A DNA stretch of 64,000 nucleotides from Microbacterium sp. ACRRU (lineage in GTDB: Bacteria; Actinomycetota; Actinomycetes; Actinomycetales; Microbacteriaceae), in assembly GCF_022346945.1 (NCBI RefSeq), contig NZ_JAKRNI010000001.1, positions 124,001 to 188,000 on the forward strand, read 5' to 3'. The position numbers were made by a program, and so were the translations under genes. Of this stretch, positions 61,102 through 64,000 are shown piece by piece. Every line of letters begins with the position of its first letter. Within the stretch, counting starts at the first letter, position 1. The notes beneath the pieces were generated by a model. It was not told the origin of the DNA. It saw nothing but the letters and a program-made list of their open reading frames with translations, and searched no databases.

Positions 61102-61614
61102 ATGTCTGCCGACTATACCCAGAGCGCAACGGAGGTGTCCACCGTGCCCCTCGGCGAGCCGTTTTCTGGTACGCGGACCGGTGTGCTGCGCGCGATGGAG
61201 TCGGTGCGTGCGCTCAGTGACGCCCTCGACCGCATGAACAGCGAGATGAAGGGCGACATGGACATGAACGCCAGCGATCTCGCGACGCTCCGCATGCTCG
61301 TGATCCGCGAGCAGCGCGGCGAGATGGTGAGTCCGCACGACGTCGCCTCGCACTTGAAGATCTCGACCGCATCGACGACGAAACTCCTCGACCGGCTGGC
61401 GGCCGCGGGCCACCTCGAGCGGCGCGCTCATCCCTCGGACGGTCGGGCGCGCGTGGTGGTCCTCACCCAGAAGGCCCGCACCGAGTTCTTCCGCCACTTC
61501 GGCGCCCACTTGTCGTCGATGCGCGAGGTCGCGGAGCGCTACACCGATGAGGAGCTCGCCACGATCGCCGACTTCGTCAACCGGTTGAGCGACGCCATCA
61601 GCGTGACCGATTGA
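61102..61614 (+). CDS. crtR: MarR-family regulator, CrtR-like
   Basis: 170 aa. The winged helix-turn-helix spans about residues 60-130: TLRMLVIREQRGEMVSPHDV, LKISTASTTKLLDRLAAAGH and the wing ERRAHPSDGRARVVVLT. It is divergent from idi-crtEBIYeYfEb. In Corynebacterium glutamicum a MarR protein (CrtR) in the same divergent position represses the crt operon and responds to geranylgeranyl diphosphate; the same role is inferred here. The palindrome between the genes is the obvious operator. The 3' end overlaps the convergent gene by 17 bp. Confidence 0.85.
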   Translation: MSADYTQSATEVSTVPLGEPFSGTRTGVLRAMESVRALSDALDRMNSEMKGDMDMNASDLATLRMLVIREQRGEMVSPHDVASHLKISTASTTKLLDRLAAAGHLERRAHPSDGRARVVVLTQKARTEFFRHFGAHLSSMREVAERYTDEELATIADFVNRLSDAISVTD

Positions 61615-62254
61615 GCGCGCCCCGCGCCACGCGCAGCCCCACGTCGTCGAAGACGGCACGCGGACTCGCGCCGCGCCGAGTCGTGGCGCGGACGAGGGCA
61701 CGCGCGTCGCTCCACGCGCCGCCCCGGAACACGCGCGCGTCGCTGGTGTCCGGCGCGAACAGGTCCCAGCACCACTCGGACACGTTCCCCAGCATGTCGA
61801 ACAGGCCGTGCAGGTTCGGCAGGCGGCCCCCGACATCGACGGGGGCGCGCAGACCGTCACCGCCGGTCCAGGCGATCTCGGCGATCGGCCCATACGTCGC
61901 CCCGCTGGACCCCGCGCGGCACGCGTACTCCCACTCGTCCTCGGTGGGCAGGCGAAAGCCGTCCGCCTCGGTGTCCCAGTCGACGACCTCGCCGTCGTAG
62001 GAGTACACCGGGTCGAGACCCTCCCACTCCGACAGGGCGTTGCAGAAGCGCACGGCGCGCAGCCAGCTCACCTGGACCGCCGGGCGGCGGGGGTTCTGGG
62101 CGGTGATGCCGAGCACCTCGGCCATCTGCTCCTCGGTCACGGGGTAGACCCCCAGGTCGAACTCCTCCACGACGATCTCGCGCCGGTCGGCTCCACGCTG
62201 ATCGCCCCGCAGCACGCTGCTTGCGGGGATGCGGGTCATCTCCACGTCGCTCAT
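61598..62254 (-). CDS. SUMF1/FGE-sulfatase-fold protein, catalytic cysteines absent
   Basis: 218 aa. The SUMF1 (C-type-lectin-like) fold is seen in FDLGVYPVTEEQMAEVLGIT, VSWLRAVRFCNALSEWEGLD, GFRLPTEDEWEYACRAGS and GNVSEWCWDLF. The region that holds the two active-site cysteines of true formylglycine-generating enzymes reads FRGGAWSDARALVRATTRRG, without them. It is therefore more likely a binding or structural relative than a sulfatase activator. ATG 62254 overlaps the stop of the SMP-30 gene, so the two form an operon; no sulfatase is nearby. Confidence 0.82.
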   Translation of the reverse strand: MSDVEMTRIPASSVLRGDQRGADRREIVVEEFDLGVYPVTEEQMAEVLGITAQNPRRPAVQVSWLRAVRFCNALSEWEGLDPVYSYDGEVVDWDTEADGFRLPTEDEWEYACRAGSSGATYGPIAEIAWTGGDGLRAPVDVGGRLPNLHGLFDMLGNVSEWCWDLFAPDTSDARVFRGGAWSDARALVRATTRRGASPRAVFDDVGLRVARGALNRSR

Positions 62255-63174
62255 GTCAGGGGGAGCATCCACACATCGGCGTTCCCGGTCAGGAACAGCC
62301 GGGTCTCGCCGCTGTCGAAGGCGCAGTTGCTCACCACGTGGGGCGTCGGAACGACCCCCAGGCGGGCTCCTGTCTCGTCGACGATGACAACGCCGGCTTC
62401 GCTGCTGATCCATAGCCAGCCGCGGCTGTCGACGGCAAACCCGTCCGGGATGCCGGCATCCACCGTCGCGAACGTGGACGGGGCGCCGAGCGTCTCGCCG
62501 TTCCAGGCGCACGCGGCGATGCGGGGCAGGCCGTCAGGATGGGATTCCGCGACGTAGAGGGTGGACTCGTCGGGGCTGAAGCCGATGCCGTTGGGCGCGT
62601 CGAGGTCGATCATGCGCTCGAGGGGTCGCCCTTCTTGCCAGCGGTACACGCTCTGGTGATCCAGCGACGGTTCGGCCGGATAGCCCTCGCGGGGGTCGGA
62701 GATGCCGTACAGCGGGTCGGTGAACCACACGGCACCGGTGCGGTCGATGACGAGGTCGTTCGGCGAGTTCAGCGGCATCCCCTCGTACGCATCGGCGAGC
62801 ACGTGCGTCCCGTTTCCGTCCGTGCGGCTGATCGCGCGGCGGCCGTGCTCGGCGTGCACGAGGCGCCCCTCGGCATCCACCGCGTTGCCGTTCGCGAACG
62901 CCGACGGGTCGACGATCGCGACGACACTTCCGTCTTCTCGCCACCCGAGGGTGCGGCGGCCGATGACGTCGCTGAAGACGAGCATCCGTTCCTGCTCCCA
63001 CCAGACAGGCCCCTCGGCCCAGCTCGCGTCCGAGTACAGCGACAACACGCGTGCGGAGGGTGAGATGACGTGGCGCAGGCGATCGTCGTACACGCGCGGT
63101 CGCGCGACGTCGACAGGGGAGGGCTCCCGCCTCGTCTGCAACAGTCGTCCGTCGATCGTCGATGAAGTCGGCAT
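62251..63174 (-). CDS. SMP-30/gluconolactonase-like protein
   Basis: 307-aa six-bladed propeller. Metal and substrate positions of the family are visible: DASWAEGPVWWEQERMLVFS (Glu), NSPNDLVIDRTGAVWFTDPL (Asn/Asp), LDAPNGIGFSPDESTLYVAE (Asn) and DGFAVDSRGWLWIS (Asp). It probably opens a sugar lactone or related ester; the actual substrate is unknown. ATG 63174 lacks an obvious ribosome site. Upstream (63175-63299) I see no gene. Confidence 0.88.
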   Translation of the reverse strand: MPTSSTIDGRLLQTRREPSPVDVARPRVYDDRLRHVISPSARVLSLYSDASWAEGPVWWEQERMLVFSDVIGRRTLGWREDGSVVAIVDPSAFANGNAVDAEGRLVHAEHGRRAISRTDGNGTHVLADAYEGMPLNSPNDLVIDRTGAVWFTDPLYGISDPREGYPAEPSLDHQSVYRWQEGRPLERMIDLDAPNGIGFSPDESTLYVAESHPDGLPRIAACAWNGETLGAPSTFATVDAGIPDGFAVDSRGWLWISSEAGVVIVDETGARLGVVPTPHVVSNCAFDSGETRLFLTGNADVWMLPLT

Positions 63175-63299
63175 ATGCCCAGTGAAACGGTCGCCGGCAG
63201 AAGCTGCAGCCGGGTTGACGGGCCCGCGCAGGATCAGACAGGCCCGCCGAACGGGTGTGCGGTGGATGCCGGATCCTTCTCAGAACATGAGAGGCGCGC

Positions 63300-63809
63300 T
63301 CAGTACGGTCGGCTCGGCGAAACATCCTCGGGCAGAACGAAGCAGGGTGAGAAAGACAGGATCTGAACGAATGTCTTGTCCACGGACAGCGCCACGAGAT
63401 ACCCCTCCCCGTCGCTGCCAATTACGTGGGCACTGGGCTGGCTGTCGGGCGTGAGGCCCGTCTCGGTGGTGTAATGATCGCGGCCGTCGTACTGCTCGGC
63501 GATCTTTTCGGTAACCGCTGCCCCGTCGTAGACGGCCCCTGAATTCAGCAACACCTTGGTCTGGCCTGACCAGAGATAGTCTCCCTCTCTACTGCACGAC
63601 ATGAGAGCACCGCTCGGATTCTGGTCGATTGATGCCACCTGCTCAGCAGGCACAAAACCCGCCAGAGTCTTCTCCATTCCCTGGGCGATCGACTTGGCCT
63701 CGTCTATGGTGACTTTGTCATCCACCTCGGCGTCTCCTTTCATCGGGCTGCAGCCGGTCGCGATCAGCAGCAAGAGAGCAACAGCTATCGTCCCTATGCG
63801 CGGTCTCAT
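63300..63809 (-). CDS. Lipoprotein of a second hydrolase/lipoprotein cassette
   Basis: 169 aa. The signal peptide MRPRIGTIAVALLLLIATGC has its lipobox Cys at residue 20. Two further cysteines (LMSCSREG and FSPCFVL) bracket a WSGQTKVLL stretch, the same plan as the 27222-27719 lipoprotein. ATG 63809 overlaps the stop of the upstream partial gene (ATGA). GC content is visibly lower than in the rest of the window. No known domain recognised. Confidence 0.72.
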   Translation of the reverse strand: MRPRIGTIAVALLLLIATGCSPMKGDAEVDDKVTIDEAKSIAQGMEKTLAGFVPAEQVASIDQNPSGALMSCSREGDYLWSGQTKVLLNSGAVYDGAAVTEKIAEQYDGRDHYTTETGLTPDSQPSAHVIGSDGEGYLVALSVDKTFVQILSFSPCFVLPEDVSPSRPY

Positions 63810-64000
63810 CGTTCAATCTCCCGAAGCATGTGGAACAGGGCGGTCTGATTTTCTGGGTTGTCACTCGCGATGAGGTTGTGGTTCTCGATCGGCGTAGTGG
63901 TGAGGGGAATGGATGCTGGGGGTACTGGCGCGATGACGGCGTTGCGTGAGCTCGCTCCACTTGGGATGTAGAGCGTGAAGTCGCCCTCTCGAACATAGAC
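63806..64000 (-). CDS. C-terminal fragment, probable DUF1023-like hydrolase
   Basis: The last 64 residues of a gene that starts beyond the right edge, reading VYVREGDFTLYIPSGASSRN at its beginning. The segment PIENHNLIASDNPENQTALF then MLREIER aligns by eye with the C-terminal THHTALMSGDERVNGTVLDA then VRSI of the 578-aa hydrolase (same His, Asp, Asn-x-T spacing within one residue). It overlaps the following lipoprotein gene exactly as in the first cassette. The assignment is tentative because most of the protein is missing. Confidence 0.5.
   Translation of the reverse strand, partial: VYVREGDFTLYIPSGASSRNAVIAPVPPASIPLTTTPIENHNLIASDNPENQTALFHMLREIER

Noticed and set aside
61598..62254. Formylglycine-generating enzyme (sulfatase activator)
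   Set aside because: Active-site cysteines are missing and no sulfatase gene is present.

Overview
The window is high-GC (about 70% by eye) chromosomal DNA from an actinobacterium, most likely a Microbacterium-like member of the Microbacteriaceae. The basis is codon use, strong GTG starts, many TAnnnT-type -10 boxes placed 6-7 nt before the start codon, a C50-carotenoid cluster, and gene order matching actinobacterial core loci. I see no rRNA, tRNA, CRISPR array, phage or IS element. Almost everything is chromosomal housekeeping DNA with tight, often overlapping operons; no gene-free stretch exceeds about 250 bp.

Region 1 (1-10.6 kb) holds two consecutive peptide-type (family 5) ABC importers. 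The first is a substrate-binding protein (cut by the window edge), two permeases and a double-ATPase, followed by a small membrane protein. The second is two permeases, a double-ATPase and a lipoprotein substrate-binding protein, preceded by a possible 15-codon leader ORF and an inverted repeat. Region 2 (10.6-27.2 kb) is a core locus in an order resembling M. tuberculosis Rv1165-Rv1234: typA, an XRE-cupin regulator divergent from azlCD, a small membrane protein, fdxA-dapC, gltA, divergent dapD/dapE with a PIG-V-like glycosyltransferase, a DUF3117 micro-protein, an O-methyltransferase, tatB, mrp, a DUF1003 protein, a PRC/MgtE_N/CBS protein, a stress-type membrane protein and an alpha/beta hydrolase. 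The sigE-rseA-htrA genes that mycobacteria carry between the methyltransferase and tatB are absent.

Region 3 (27.2-29.8 kb) is the part I consider most novel. It is a three-gene overlapping operon of (i) a small helical WXG100/EspC-like protein with a YxxxD tail, (ii) a 578-aa protein with a helical WxF-type N-terminus fused to a DUF1023-like alpha/beta hydrolase, and (iii) a lipoprotein. A second lipoprotein directly behind a partial protein whose C-terminus resembles the same hydrolase lies at the right edge (63.3-64 kb). Together they suggest a repeated hydrolase/lipoprotein cassette that may be linked to type VII secretion.

Region 4 (29.9-35.1 kb) holds a gamma-glutamyltransferase-like protein, an aminopeptidase P, an endonuclease/exonuclease/phosphatase-fold membrane protein and a PHP phosphoesterase. 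Region 5 (35.1-55.3 kb) follows the order of M. tuberculosis Rv3211-Rv3193c: DEAD-box helicase, ferritin-like protein, DUF3107 protein, AdnA and AdnB (double-strand-break resection helicase-nuclease), a degenerate phosphotransferase, NudC, UvrD2, an orphan TOMM-cyclodehydratase-like protein whose gene overlaps uvrD2 antisense, a zincin-like protein, a PDZ-Lon protease and UPF0182.

Region 6 (55.5-61.6 kb) is a complete C50 carotenoid operon (idi-crtE-crtB-crtI-crtYe-crtYf-crtEb) of the decaprenoxanthin type, divergent from a MarR regulator (CrtR-like) across one short palindrome that covers both -10 boxes. Region 7 (61.6-64 kb) has a SUMF1-fold protein, an SMP-30-like lactonase and the second lipoprotein cassette. 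Two window-wide signals cut across genes: pervasive leaderless-type promoters, and marked over-use of the heptamer GGATGCC/GGCATCC against the prevailing codon bias.
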